The position numbers and the translations under genes are program-made. This document shows positions 7,684 through 14,273 of a DNA stretch of 14,824 nt, one piece after another. Position 1 is the first letter of the stretch. Each line of letters starts with the position of its first letter. The notes below the pieces were generated by a model, which was not told the DNA's origin, did no database searches, and worked only from the letters and a program-made list of their open reading frames with translations. Origin of the DNA: Lachnospiraceae bacterium (lineage in GTDB: Bacteria > Bacillota > Clostridia > Lachnospirales > Lachnospiraceae). Location of the stretch: contig CAAFNG010000039.1 in the NCBI GenBank assembly GCA_900764225.1, positions 1 through 14,824 on the forward strand. Direction: 5' to 3'.

Positions 7684-8577
7684 TCACTTTTCCTCCTTCT
7701 GGCTTACTTTAATCTTGCTCAGTGGGTGTTCAACCTCACCGATCCTTGGAATAGAATATTGTGCCTTCACCATAACCTGTCCTCTTGTCAAATAATCGGC
7801 ATTGTTTTCCACGGACACCTCAAATATCAGCATCGGGCTATCATCCAGCATGATTACTTCCCCGGCCATATTCAGTCTATCCGCAATGTATCTCGCCCAT
7901 AAGCTACGGTTTTCTGGCTCCGGCACGATTATATGAATTGCCAAATTGCAATCCACCCATGTAAGCGCATAGGTCGCTCTGTTCGTTTTGTATGACTGCA
8001 CACGAACGTAAAAAGCCGGGTGTTCTCCACTCGGCTCGAAGAATTTTTCAATATGATCTTTTCCTATAACCAGGCTTTCTTTTTCCAGATTCTTCAACCA
8101 TCTGCTCAATGCCTGTACTGGATCTGGATTCGCCGTTTCCTGTCGGCTGTACTCTAGAATATCAAACCGGACAGAGGCTCCAACTATCATTGTGTCAACG
8201 CCTCTATCTCTCGCACTCCGTTCCAGGGAAAACATTTCTGTTCTCGCCCAAGCAAACGCATAGTGTGAATTTCCTTCCGGCTTCACGATGAGATTTACCA
8301 GGCACTTTCTGATGTATGGCTCGATATCTTCCGGAAGAGTTTTTCTCTCATCGCAGTAGAGATCTACCTGCATAACACCTGCGCTTTTTCTCTCTTCATC
8401 TGCCTGCATATCAATCGTATATACGATTCTCGGGTACTGTTCTCCTTCCCAACCTTTTTGCCTATCGTCCGGTGCTCCCTGGTAAAAAACTGCAGGCAGT
8501 CCAGCGTATACCGCCATTTGATCTTTAAAAAACGAATACGTGGCAAATCGTTCATGCATCAACTCTTCAAGAATCAC
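7684..8577 (-). CDS. Tail-terminator-like protein with two apparent domains
   Basis: The 297-residue protein lies just upstream of the sheath module, where the tail terminator (tail completion) protein that caps the tail and joins it to the head is expected. It reads as two similar halves. Residues 49-144 run from PRIVYTIDMQAD through an IEPYIRKCLVNL helix to GASVRFDIL. Residues 187-280 run from PAFYVRVQ through SLWARYIADRLN to GQVMVKAQYSI. Each half has the strand, helix and strand order of a terminator-like fold. Usual single-domain terminators are roughly half this length. Translation probably starts at GTG 8577, with GGAGG 9 nt upstream, overlapping the preceding gene by 11 nt. The assignment rests on position and layout. 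Confidence 0.72.
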   Translation of the reverse strand: MILEELMHERFATYSFFKDQMAVYAGLPAVFYQGAPDDRQKGWEGEQYPRIVYTIDMQADEERKSAGVMQVDLYCDERKTLPEDIEPYIRKCLVNLIVKPEGNSHYAFAWARTEMFSLERSARDRGVDTMIVGASVRFDILEYSRQETANPDPVQALSRWLKNLEKESLVIGKDHIEKFFEPSGEHPAFYVRVQSYKTNRATYALTWVDCNLAIHIIVPEPENRSLWARYIADRLNMAGEVIMLDDSPMLIFEVSVENNADYLTRGQVMVKAQYSIPRIGEVEHPLSKIKVSQKEEK

Positions 8578-8866
8578 TCGCTTTTACCTCCGTTTTCTCC
8601 GGATCATATTCTTCAATGCTCTCCAAATTTTCAGACCAGCGAATTTTCCACTGGCCTGTCACAACATCATCTGCCTGGATTGTGAGAAAATTGGTAACAT
8701 TCGCAATAGCCGGCTGATATAATATCTTGATTTCCTCCGGCGTAACTGCAGATACAATTCCGGATTTCGGTTCTTTCCAACAGGAATGCTGTGCGCTTAT
8801 CAGATCGCCCCTTTTAATTGTGCTGCAATCAAACGCTTTTTCCTGTTTGTCCATAATCAGACTCAT
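8567..8866 (-). CDS. Small neck-region protein of unknown function
   Basis: This is a 99-residue protein between the HK97 gp10-like gene and the tail-terminator-like gene. Its pattern of short alternating strands (IKRGDLISAQH, SGIVSAVTPEEIKILY, VTNFLTIQADDV, GQWKIRWSENL) suggests a small beta-barrel, perhaps SH3-like. I do not recognise the family. ATG 8866 is used, with AGGAGG about 12 nt upstream; ATG 8854 is an alternative. The 3' end overlaps the next gene by 11 nt, so the two are probably translationally coupled. Its place in the connector cluster suggests a neck or tail-top role, but that is inference. Confidence 0.8.
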   Translation of the reverse strand: MSLIMDKQEKAFDCSTIKRGDLISAQHSCWKEPKSGIVSAVTPEEIKILYQPAIANVTNFLTIQADDVVTGQWKIRWSENLESIEEYDPEKTEVKASDS

Positions 8867-8882
8867 TTCTACGCATCACCTC

Positions 8883-9326
8883 CTACAAATATGGTTCATT
8901 AAAGATTGCTTTAATCGGTGGCAATGCTTTCTGTGTGATCCGGTCCTTGAATGGTCTTCGTGCCATCTTTCTTGTACCGTTTTCCAAATAACCGGCATAA
9001 AACTCTGCACTTTCAAGCTCCAGAGTGATATTGCCTCCACCACCTTTTACATTTCCTGTCCAATGCAATCTTAAATTGCCTGTACGCCTTGCCGGAGGTT
9101 CTCCAGGAGCGGATGCCTGGTAGGTTGACTTATATGGATATTTCCTGTAAGTTCTTCCGCTTCCTTTTCCTCTGAGGACTTCCAATTCGGCGTTTCTGAG
9201 CTGGTTGACCGCTCTTGTTCCTCTTGACAACACCTGTTGATTTACTCTGGCTTTCATTTCGCCAACCTTTGCCTGTACTGCTTGGCCTGCTGTTCCAAGT
9301 GCTGCCGTATCTATCCACAGCCTCAC
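8883..9326 (-). CDS. HK97 gp10-like tail completion protein
   Basis: The 147-residue protein carries the recognisable HK97 gp10-like signatures: SAPGEPPARRTGNLR (72-86) and YLENGTRKMARRPF (113-126), with a basic N-terminal helical region before them. In siphophages and myophages of Gram-positive hosts this family acts at the head-tail interface, in tail completion or tail-to-head joining. The start is GTG 9326, overlapping the stop of the upstream head-closure gene by 4 nt (GTGA). Its position after the head-closure gene is the standard order. Confidence 0.9.
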   Translation of the reverse strand: MRLWIDTAALGTAGQAVQAKVGEMKARVNQQVLSRGTRAVNQLRNAELEVLRGKGSGRTYRKYPYKSTYQASAPGEPPARRTGNLRLHWTGNVKGGGGNITLELESAEFYAGYLENGTRKMARRPFKDRITQKALPPIKAIFNEPYL

Positions 9327-9679
9327 TTCACATCCATCCTTTCCTCGACATAGTAAATGGTGCAGACTCCGATACTTCCCGGATCATCTATGCCCTGAAT
9401 CAAGAATATTCTTTCTCCCAGTATCAGCTTGTCTTCTGCCTTTGCCTTCGGCCGCCCATCCTGTATGATCGTGTGGGAAATCGGATGCTGAAGCTGTTGC
9501 CACTCAACCTTTTGCTTCGGTGTTGCTTCCGCAAGTGCTCCCTTTAGCGTCCGGCTTCCGTCACCAGAAAACGAAGCTGTGGCCCTTCCTGTTTTACCGA
9601 TATCAGCTTTGTTATCTTCGATCACAAACTCTTTATATAGATTTCCTGGCCGCAGATACATCATTGCTCTTCTCATCAT
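9323..9679 (-). CDS. Head closure (stopper) protein
   Basis: This 118-residue protein follows the adaptor gene with a 4-nt ATGA overlap and precedes the HK97 gp10-like gene. The C-terminal half carries GERIFLIQGIDDPGSIGVCTIYYVEER, written here in parts: a strand GERIFLIQGI followed by a turn and CTIYYVEER, typical of the phage head-tail joining family that includes SPP1 gp16-like stoppers. These form a ring below the adaptor that keeps DNA in the filled head until the tail attaches. Two Met codons open the ORF; the first overlaps the upstream stop and is taken as the start. Confidence 0.85.
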   Translation of the reverse strand: MMRRAMMYLRPGNLYKEFVIEDNKADIGKTGRATASFSGDGSRTLKGALAEATPKQKVEWQQLQHPISHTIIQDGRPKAKAEDKLILGERIFLIQGIDDPGSIGVCTIYYVEERMDVK

Positions 9680-10095
9680 TCATCCAACCTTCCTGTTCTT
9701 TGATTCCGCAGCATACCTGTATAGAAATACGGGTCTTTATAGCTGTTTCCGGTCGGCGGTGATGGAACTGCCATTGATTCCAGGCTTACTTCCTTTTTCA
9801 GACTTAGATAATCTTCTTTCCAGACTTTTGCCCGGTCAGACAGTGAAAAAGAAAGTGGACCTTCTTTCGTGTCCACTTCAAACGCAAACCTTCTGCAGAT
9901 GCTTTCCAGCAACATGAGTTTTGCTCTTTTCCACTTCTTCGGATATTTTTTCAGAGCCGCTGAAATTTCTTCGTCTGTCAATGCACAGGTATCTGCCCCA
10001 CCTTCTACCATCGTATCTCCCAGTTCAAACCTCATCAGATCAAGTCCTGCAGTTGTGATATTCCCTGGTTCATAGGTGTATGTGCCTTTTGCCAT
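9676..10095 (-). CDS. Head-tail adaptor (connector) protein
   Basis: This 139-residue protein has the layout of gp6/YqbG-like adaptors: an N-terminal strand region (to about 34), then helices with LTDEEISAALKKYP (about 39-52), a second helix (KWKRAKLMLLESICRRFAF) and a later amphipathic helix (DRAKVWKEDYLSLKKE), with a flexible tail. Adaptors bind below the portal and carry the stopper. The start ATG 10095 has GGAGG 9 nt upstream. It lies first in the connector cluster after the capsid genes, as expected. Confidence 0.82.
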   Translation of the reverse strand: MAKGTYTYEPGNITTAGLDLMRFELGDTMVEGGADTCALTDEEISAALKKYPKKWKRAKLMLLESICRRFAFEVDTKEGPLSFSLSDRAKVWKEDYLSLKKEVSLESMAVPSPPTGNSYKDPYFYTGMLRNQRTGRLDE

Positions 10096-10112
10096 AAGGG
10101 TTCACCTCCGAA

Positions 10113-10610
10113 TTATTTTTCAGACGGTGTTTCGTCTTGCGTACTATGGTCTACGAACTCGTTACCGCCTGCAGGATCGTTTGTACTCCCATTGGTGGAG
10201 GATAAGTTGCCTGCTTTCTTTTGAGCCGCTTTCTTTACTCCAGCACGTGAATCACAGGCATGAATGACGATCAGCATATTTTCAGACTTTGCAGCTTCGA
10301 TTGCCTTTGTGGCATCTTCTACGTTCATCTGCATGATAGAGAAAACTTCCTGTATTTCCCCGATATTCAGCGGAACTCCCATTACCTGTGCAGTATCTCC
10401 GTCATAGCTTTTGAAGACCGGAATTGCAATATCTGTTTCCTGGAAGCCTGTTTCCAGAATACCTGTTGCGGCTTCTCCATCAGAAACAATAGACAGCACT
10501 CCAAGTTCTTCCTGCTGTTTTGGATTCAGAACGGCATTGACCGGGATCTCGTCATTGATGAAAAAATCCTTGCCACCAAAGCTACAAGGTTTCTTTGCAA
10601 TCAGTTTCAT
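10113..10610 (-). CDS. Protein of unknown function downstream of the major capsid gene
   Basis: The 165-residue product opens with MKLIAKKPCSFGGKDFFI, then DEIP and LNPKQQEELGVL, a pattern seen in small phage proteins of the head-tail region. A middle segment (about 55-120) has a central helix with EVFSIMQMNVEDATKAIEA. The last 35 residues are low complexity, Ser/Asn/Asp/Gly-rich and probably disordered. A strong GGAGG precedes ATG 10610, and the gene follows the capsid gene after only 11 nt, so it is probably expressed as strongly. I cannot assign a function. Confidence 0.8.
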   Translation of the reverse strand: MKLIAKKPCSFGGKDFFINDEIPVNAVLNPKQQEELGVLSIVSDGEAATGILETGFQETDIAIPVFKSYDGDTAQVMGVPLNIGEIQEVFSIMQMNVEDATKAIEAAKSENMLIVIHACDSRAGVKKAAQKKAGNLSSTNGSTNDPAGGNEFVDHSTQDETPSEK

Positions 10611-10621
10611 AATTATCCTCC

Positions 10622-11653
10622 TTAGACAGCGTCCTTGAAGAACATTGCCAGATCATCTCCGGTCTTTTTCATGTCGGTTGCCATGAGACCTTCGATAAAC
10701 TCACTGTGAGTTCCCTGTTCGCCCTCAAACTGACGAATTGGAAGCACATTTCCGTTTCCTAACATATCCCAAGTAAAGATATATCCTGCACTCGGCTCAT
10801 CTACTGCCGGTGAATCTGTAGCGTATGCCAACAGGAATGCGTTCGGATCGCCGATGTACTGCATTTTTGCCTCTTCTCCAAGTGCTGCGTTGTTCATGAT
10901 AGAACGCTGCACAGAAAGACGTTCCATCTCGAACAGCTGAGACAGAACATTTGCATTGACCATGGCCGGATTAGCTGTTGATCCGCTGTATTTTACTCTT
11001 TCCAGAATTGCCGGATGTTTTTTCAGTGCATTGTAAACATTCACACCGAGAGCCATACGGTTCGGTCTGCGTCCTGTAAGTTCTTCCATCTCGGTTGCTC
11101 TTTCCTCGATAAAGGAAATAGGATCGGAGTTGCCGTTTGTGAACTTAATAAACTGCTTTCCTGTTACGGATGTGCTGTCTACACCAGCAAACTCATTCTC
11201 CCACACGCCAGCTTTAAAGAAATTCTTTGCAAACAACACATCCTGGTGGATGTTTGCCTGGGTTGCGATCATTCTGGTTCTCTGCTGTCTCGGATCTCTG
11301 ATAGACGGGCCCTGTCTTCTGATGAGGTCTGTCTGACGAATCTGGTCGATGCCTACGATCATCTGATCTACCTGGCAGGCGTAGGTCTGTCCGTTCTCAC
11401 CGAGAACTGCTGGCTCAACCTTTCCATATGCCGGTTTTCTCTTCCAGCTGTCTCTCAGTAAATCTTCCTTGCTGAAAATATAGTAATTGTCAGCTGACAG
11501 ACTTACCGGGCACATCGGGAAGATTGTTCTGGCAAAATAATTTTTGTCACTCTGGAAATAAGAAAGAGCCATATTAGACAGTGCTGTGTGCGGTCTAAAG
11601 GCTCCTTTTGCAATTTCCACCTGAATATCGGCTGCTGTTACTTTTCTACCCAT
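10622..11653 (-). CDS. Major capsid protein
   Basis: The 343-residue protein forms the icosahedral shell. Evidence is the length, the position after scaffold and decoration genes and before the adaptor, and capsid-like segments: FARTIFPMCPV and SADNYYIFSKEDLLRDSW in the N-terminal region, a long middle helix with QRTRMIATQANIHQDVLF, RRPNRMALGVNVYNALKKHP, and a C-terminal part with AFLLAYATDSPAVDEPSAG. These resemble the capsid family of many clostridial myophages; an HK97-type fold is inferred. No long cleaved delta domain is evident at the N-terminus, so assembly probably relies on the separate scaffold. The ribosome site is AGGAGG 9 nt before ATG 11653. Confidence 0.93.
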   Translation of the reverse strand: MGRKVTAADIQVEIAKGAFRPHTALSNMALSYFQSDKNYFARTIFPMCPVSLSADNYYIFSKEDLLRDSWKRKPAYGKVEPAVLGENGQTYACQVDQMIVGIDQIRQTDLIRRQGPSIRDPRQQRTRMIATQANIHQDVLFAKNFFKAGVWENEFAGVDSTSVTGKQFIKFTNGNSDPISFIEERATEMEELTGRRPNRMALGVNVYNALKKHPAILERVKYSGSTANPAMVNANVLSQLFEMERLSVQRSIMNNAALGEEAKMQYIGDPNAFLLAYATDSPAVDEPSAGYIFTWDMLGNGNVLPIRQFEGEQGTHSEFIEGLMATDMKKTGDDLAMFFKDAV

Positions 11654-11670
11654 TCTTTCTTACCTCCTGC

Positions 11671-12096
11671 TTACGCATTTTTCTGATATTTGCTAATCTG
11701 CACTCTGGCATATCCGTCTTTTGCAACTTTGCTAAGTGCAATACCAAGAACATAGTCCCCGGCCTTTGCCTTTGCTGCAGTTCCATCTGCTCCGGCTGTG
11801 ATTTCATCTCCTTTGGAAATGGCCTCTCCTGCAATCACTGATCCGATGTCTTTAATCTGGATGTCGATGTCGTCTCCTACCTCCACCTTTCCAGATACTT
11901 CTCCGAACATATCATTGATACCTGCTTCGATCAGAGCCACACCGATGAACGGCTTTGTTCCTCCCGTGGCCAGGATTGCTTTTCCGTTTTCGTCATACAC
12001 AAAAATCTTATTTCTGCAGTCTTCAACGGTAGCTCCAGCCACCTCGGAAACTGTTACGCTCTGACTGATCTGTGTTCCGTTGTAGTTCTTACCCAT
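11671..12096 (-). CDS. Capsid decoration (cement) protein, DUF2190-like
   Basis: The 141-residue protein consists almost entirely of short beta strands with Gly- and Ala-rich turns: QSVTVSEVAGATVEDC, KPFIGVALIEAG, then VGDDIDIQIKDI, GEAISKGDEITAG and DYVLGIALSKVAKDGYARV. This pattern, length and position between scaffold and capsid genes fit DUF2190-like capsid cement proteins, which bind the outside of the expanded head and stabilise it. ATG 12096 has GGAGG upstream. The 17-nt gap to the capsid gene holds only its ribosome site. Confidence 0.88.
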   Translation of the reverse strand: MGKNYNGTQISQSVTVSEVAGATVEDCRNKIFVYDENGKAILATGGTKPFIGVALIEAGINDMFGEVSGKVEVGDDIDIQIKDIGSVIAGEAISKGDEITAGADGTAAKAKAGDYVLGIALSKVAKDGYARVQISKYQKNA

Positions 12097-12113
12097 TGTT
12101 TTTTACCTCCTTC

Positions 12114-12782
12114 TTAAATTCCTGCTTCCTCTTCGTACTGAAGCACCAGCTGCGGATTGTCTTCCCATGCCTTTGCTAATGCGTCCACATAGCTCATTGT
12201 TGGATTTTTCTCAACATAGCTCTTTGCGATGCTGTCAATTTTCCCTTCAGCAGAGTTCGCATCTGGTCCCTTTGAAGCACCAGCGTGTCCGGATTTTCCG
12301 ATTTCAGAAAATGTGCCAGAATTTTCAACAGCAGCTTTCGCATCGTTCAGAGTTTTGATTACCTGATCGTATGCTTCCTGGCTTACTGCTTTCGTACTCT
12401 TGAGTACCGGTAGAAGCTCTTCCTCTGTCTTTCCGAGAATTGCATACCGTTTGCAAATCTCTTTCATTTCCTTTTCTTCTGCATCAGCCTTAAATTTCAT
12501 AAGTGCTTCAACCTGTGCTTTTAAGCCAGGATTTAAGCCCTTAAAAATATCATCTCCGGTATCAGCAGTTCCAGCGTCTCCGGTATTCGCAGCACCTGTA
12601 AGTCCAAGGGTCTGAAGGGCTTTTGCTACTGCCTCTTCTGAGGACTGAGAAGCCCCCTGCACTGCAGTTCCTGCTGGTGGTGTTTCCGGTTTGCCAGCCC
12701 CTTCCTCTGTACCGTAGCGTTTTTCAATGCTTTCAAGAAACGCTCTCTCAGATTCTGTCAGTTTGCTCTTGTCAATTTTCAT
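12114..12782 (-). other. Possible nested scaffold product from an internal start
   Basis: Within the scaffold-like gene, residue 212 (ATG 12782, MKIDKSKLTESER) follows the acidic linker. It is preceded on the minus strand by AAAGGAG 11 nt upstream and by GGAG 5 nt upstream. Initiation here would give a 222-residue C-terminal product. Nested scaffolds sharing the C-terminus of a longer head protein are known, as in lambda C/Nu3. The purine-rich site could simply be a by-product of Glu/Gly codons, so this is only a candidate. Confidence 0.35.
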
Positions 12783-13415
12783 TTCTTCTCCGTCTCCTTT
12801 CGGTTCATCGTCTTCTGGTCCGTCTTCTTTTTTCTCGGAAGCTTTCTGAATTGCCTCGTTCAGCCTTACCTGTGCAGATTTCATAACTGCCAGTTCCTCT
12901 TCGGAAATTTCCTGATCGTTCTTTGCTATATTTGATACCTTGCCATCGGACCACTGGCTGATTGCATCTTTCACTACGGAATAGAATTCGTCCAGGTTCT
13001 CAATCATAGCTGCTGTGGCTCCTGCTCCGTCCAGGTCTTCATCCCATAAAACAGAGCATAAGGAAGACTGCAGTGCATAACAAAAGTCCCATATTTCATC
13101 TGCGATTTTCTGAGCCTTTCGTTGTGCCATCTTTTCTTTGAAGGACTCTGAATTGCCTTTCTCGATCTCTTCTATCGCACTGTTCAGCTCGCCCGGATTT
13201 ATTCCGACCATCTTTGCGATAGCTGATAAAAGGCGTTTCATTACACCACCTTCATTCTGTTTCTCTCCCTCTTCATCGTCTTCTTTTGGTTTCTTGGGAT
13301 CTTCCTCCGGTTTTCCATCTTTGCGTTTGAACAGCTCAATATGTGCATCCGGATTGGCTCCCTCATCCACAAAGTCAACTTTCTTAACTTTGAGGTTCTT
13401 TAACTTTGTTGCCAT
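12114..13415 (-). CDS. Scaffold-like head protein with an XkdF-family N-terminal motif
   Basis: This 433-residue acidic protein lies directly upstream of the decoration and capsid genes, the usual scaffold position. Near the N-terminus, VDFVDEGANPDAHIELFKRK (13-32) matches a motif commonly found in XkdF-type protease/scaffold proteins. It is followed by a Lys/Glu/Asp-rich linker (33-57) and a helical domain (58-195). After a second acidic linker, residues from about 212 to 433 are helical and coiled, with Ala/Thr/Gly-rich low complexity near 255-295, like a scaffold core. The start is ATG 13415 (MATKLKN), with AGGAGG 5 nt upstream; an upstream in-frame codon at 13457 lies within a terminator and is rejected. 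An internal ATG at 12782 may start a separate scaffold product. The scaffold function is inferred. Confidence 0.8.
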   Translation of the reverse strand: MATKLKNLKVKKVDFVDEGANPDAHIELFKRKDGKPEEDPKKPKEDDEEGEKQNEGGVMKRLLSAIAKMVGINPGELNSAIEEIEKGNSESFKEKMAQRKAQKIADEIWDFCYALQSSLCSVLWDEDLDGAGATAAMIENLDEFYSVVKDAISQWSDGKVSNIAKNDQEISEEELAVMKSAQVRLNEAIQKASEKKEDGPEDDEPKGDGEEMKIDKSKLTESERAFLESIEKRYGTEEGAGKPETPPAGTAVQGASQSSEEAVAKALQTLGLTGAANTGDAGTADTGDDIFKGLNPGLKAQVEALMKFKADAEEKEMKEICKRYAILGKTEEELLPVLKSTKAVSQEAYDQVIKTLNDAKAAVENSGTFSEIGKSGHAGASKGPDANSAEGKIDSIAKSYVEKNPTMSYVDALAKAWEDNPQLVLQYEEEAGI

Positions 13416-13447
13416 GCTGTTCCTCCTTTCTTCTGGATTTATAATGC

Positions 13448-13472
13448 AAAAAGGCACCCACTAAGGATGCCT
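13448..13472 (-). terminator. Intrinsic terminator upstream of the scaffold gene
   Basis: The minus strand forms an 8-bp stem AGGCATCC / GGGTGCCT (13472-13465 with 13459-13452, one G-U pair) around a 5-nt loop TTAGT, followed by a run of T residues (13452-13448). It lies just ahead of the scaffold ribosome site. It overlaps a longer chance frame that would otherwise read through from 13681. Confidence 0.7.
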
Positions 13473-13498
13473 CTCTGAATTATCGCAATATTCAGTTC

Positions 13499-13540
13499 AA
13501 AAAGCCCTACCAGAGCCGTTTTTACGATCTCTAGGGTAGG
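13499..13540 (-). terminator. Second terminator-like hairpin upstream of the scaffold gene
   Basis: On the minus strand CCTACC and AGAG, separated by a 2-nt CT bulge, pair with CTCT and GGTAGG across a 13-nt loop (13540-13506). GC and TTTTT (13503-13499) follow. The bulge makes it weaker than the hairpin at 13448-13472, 26 nt further downstream. The two look like tandem terminators after the small membrane protein gene. Confidence 0.55.
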
Positions 13541-13568
13541 ATTGATAGGTTTGGCGTGCTGAAAATCG

Positions 13569-13694
13569 CTATACGCCGCTGTTTTCATCTCTTCCTTCAT
13601 CAAAGTTCTTCCTGCCGGCAGCTGCAAGAGCGATACAGGTAATTCCTGATAGCACACCAAACAGATAAATACCAATATCAATCAGTATCCTCAT
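13569..13694 (-). CDS. Small single-pass membrane protein
   Basis: A 41-codon frame begins at ATG 13694, overlapping the end of the XkdF-type protease gene by 17 nt, and ends at TAG 13571-13569. The product begins MRILID, has one hydrophobic segment at residues 7-27 (IGIYLFGVLSGITCIALAAAG), then a polar charged tail (RKNFDEGRDENSGV). An AGAGG ribosome site lies 6 nt upstream. It ends before the two terminator-like hairpins. I do not recognise the family; the membrane topology and the typical small-phage-protein build favour it over the competing 80-codon frame at 13439-13681, which starts at TTG and reads through both hairpins. The function is unknown. Confidence 0.6.
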   Translation of the reverse strand: MRILIDIGIYLFGVLSGITCIALAAAGRKNFDEGRDENSGV

Positions 13695-14169
13695 CCTCCA
13701 CCTCTACTCTTTCTGCTTCGCCCTCAATGCTGAACATGGAATATGTGCCATCTTTGACCTTTTCCCATACATCTGCATCAAGCACTTTGAAGCCAATCCA
13801 CCAGCCAACAGGAAGTGTTCCTTCCGGAATACCCATGGCTCGCTGTTTCTCTTCGGTGAAGACAACGCTTTCAACCAGGGTAGCAACACCGCCTCTTTCG
13901 TGCATCTCGCCACCTTCTCGGTATAACTGCACAAATTCATATGCTGCCTGTTCCAGATCTTCCGGCTCTACGATGTCCTCCTGCCAGTCTTCAATCAGTT
14001 CTCCATCTGATCGGATGGAAACATTCGCCCACCCAAAAGCAAGCATCTGTTCATCATCACGCTTTGTGATCTTGAACATTCTCTTTTTCACTTTCTTTTC
14101 CGGGGACTCCCTGGCTTTTGGTTCCATCTGATCTCCGGATTTCTGGATCATATCTGAAAATTTCTTCAT
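13678..14169 (-). CDS. xkdF: Prohead protease, XkdF type
   Basis: This 163-residue protein matches the XkdF-like phage serine protease family, which matures the prohead by cleaving scaffold and other head proteins. It opens with a basic N-terminal stretch (MKKFSDMIQ, then KKVKKRMFKITKRD), followed by the LAFGWANVSIRSDGELIEDWQ strand region (written in full over residues 43-63), EPEDLEQAAYEFV, then GGEMHERGG with candidate catalytic His90, and DGTYSMFSIEGEAERV with candidate Ser147. The start ATG 14169 is favoured by a GAGGAG-type ribosome site about 10 nt upstream. An in-frame ATG at 14277, overlapping the upstream stop as ATGA, would add 36 residues and remains possible. Family assignment is from motifs and position; the catalytic residues are inferred by analogy. 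Confidence 0.85.
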   Translation of the reverse strand: MKKFSDMIQKSGDQMEPKARESPEKKVKKRMFKITKRDDEQMLAFGWANVSIRSDGELIEDWQEDIVEPEDLEQAAYEFVQLYREGGEMHERGGVATLVESVVFTEEKQRAMGIPEGTLPVGWWIGFKVLDADVWEKVKDGTYSMFSIEGEAERVEVEDEDTD

Positions 14170-14273
14170 TTTCACTTTTCTCCTCTTCTCAACCTCATTT
14201 TCTGTCAGCTGATCTGCTGTGCATTGAAACTTGCTCGTCCCAAAACCAAAGGCACCGGCTAATTCCTCTTTCG

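Noticed and set aside
13416..13450. Promoter upstream of the scaffold gene (TATAAA-like element near the terminator T run)
   Set aside because: No matching -35 element at a suitable distance, and the element overlaps the terminator tail; too weak to call.
13416..13457. Upstream in-frame extension of the scaffold gene (MPFCIINPEERRNS)
   Set aside because: It begins inside a terminator hairpin and translates the ribosome site; ATG 13415 is well placed.
13439..13681. 80-codon minus-strand frame starting at TTG 13681
   Set aside because: It reads through two terminator-like hairpins, has no good ribosome site, and competes with the better-supported 41-codon membrane protein frame.
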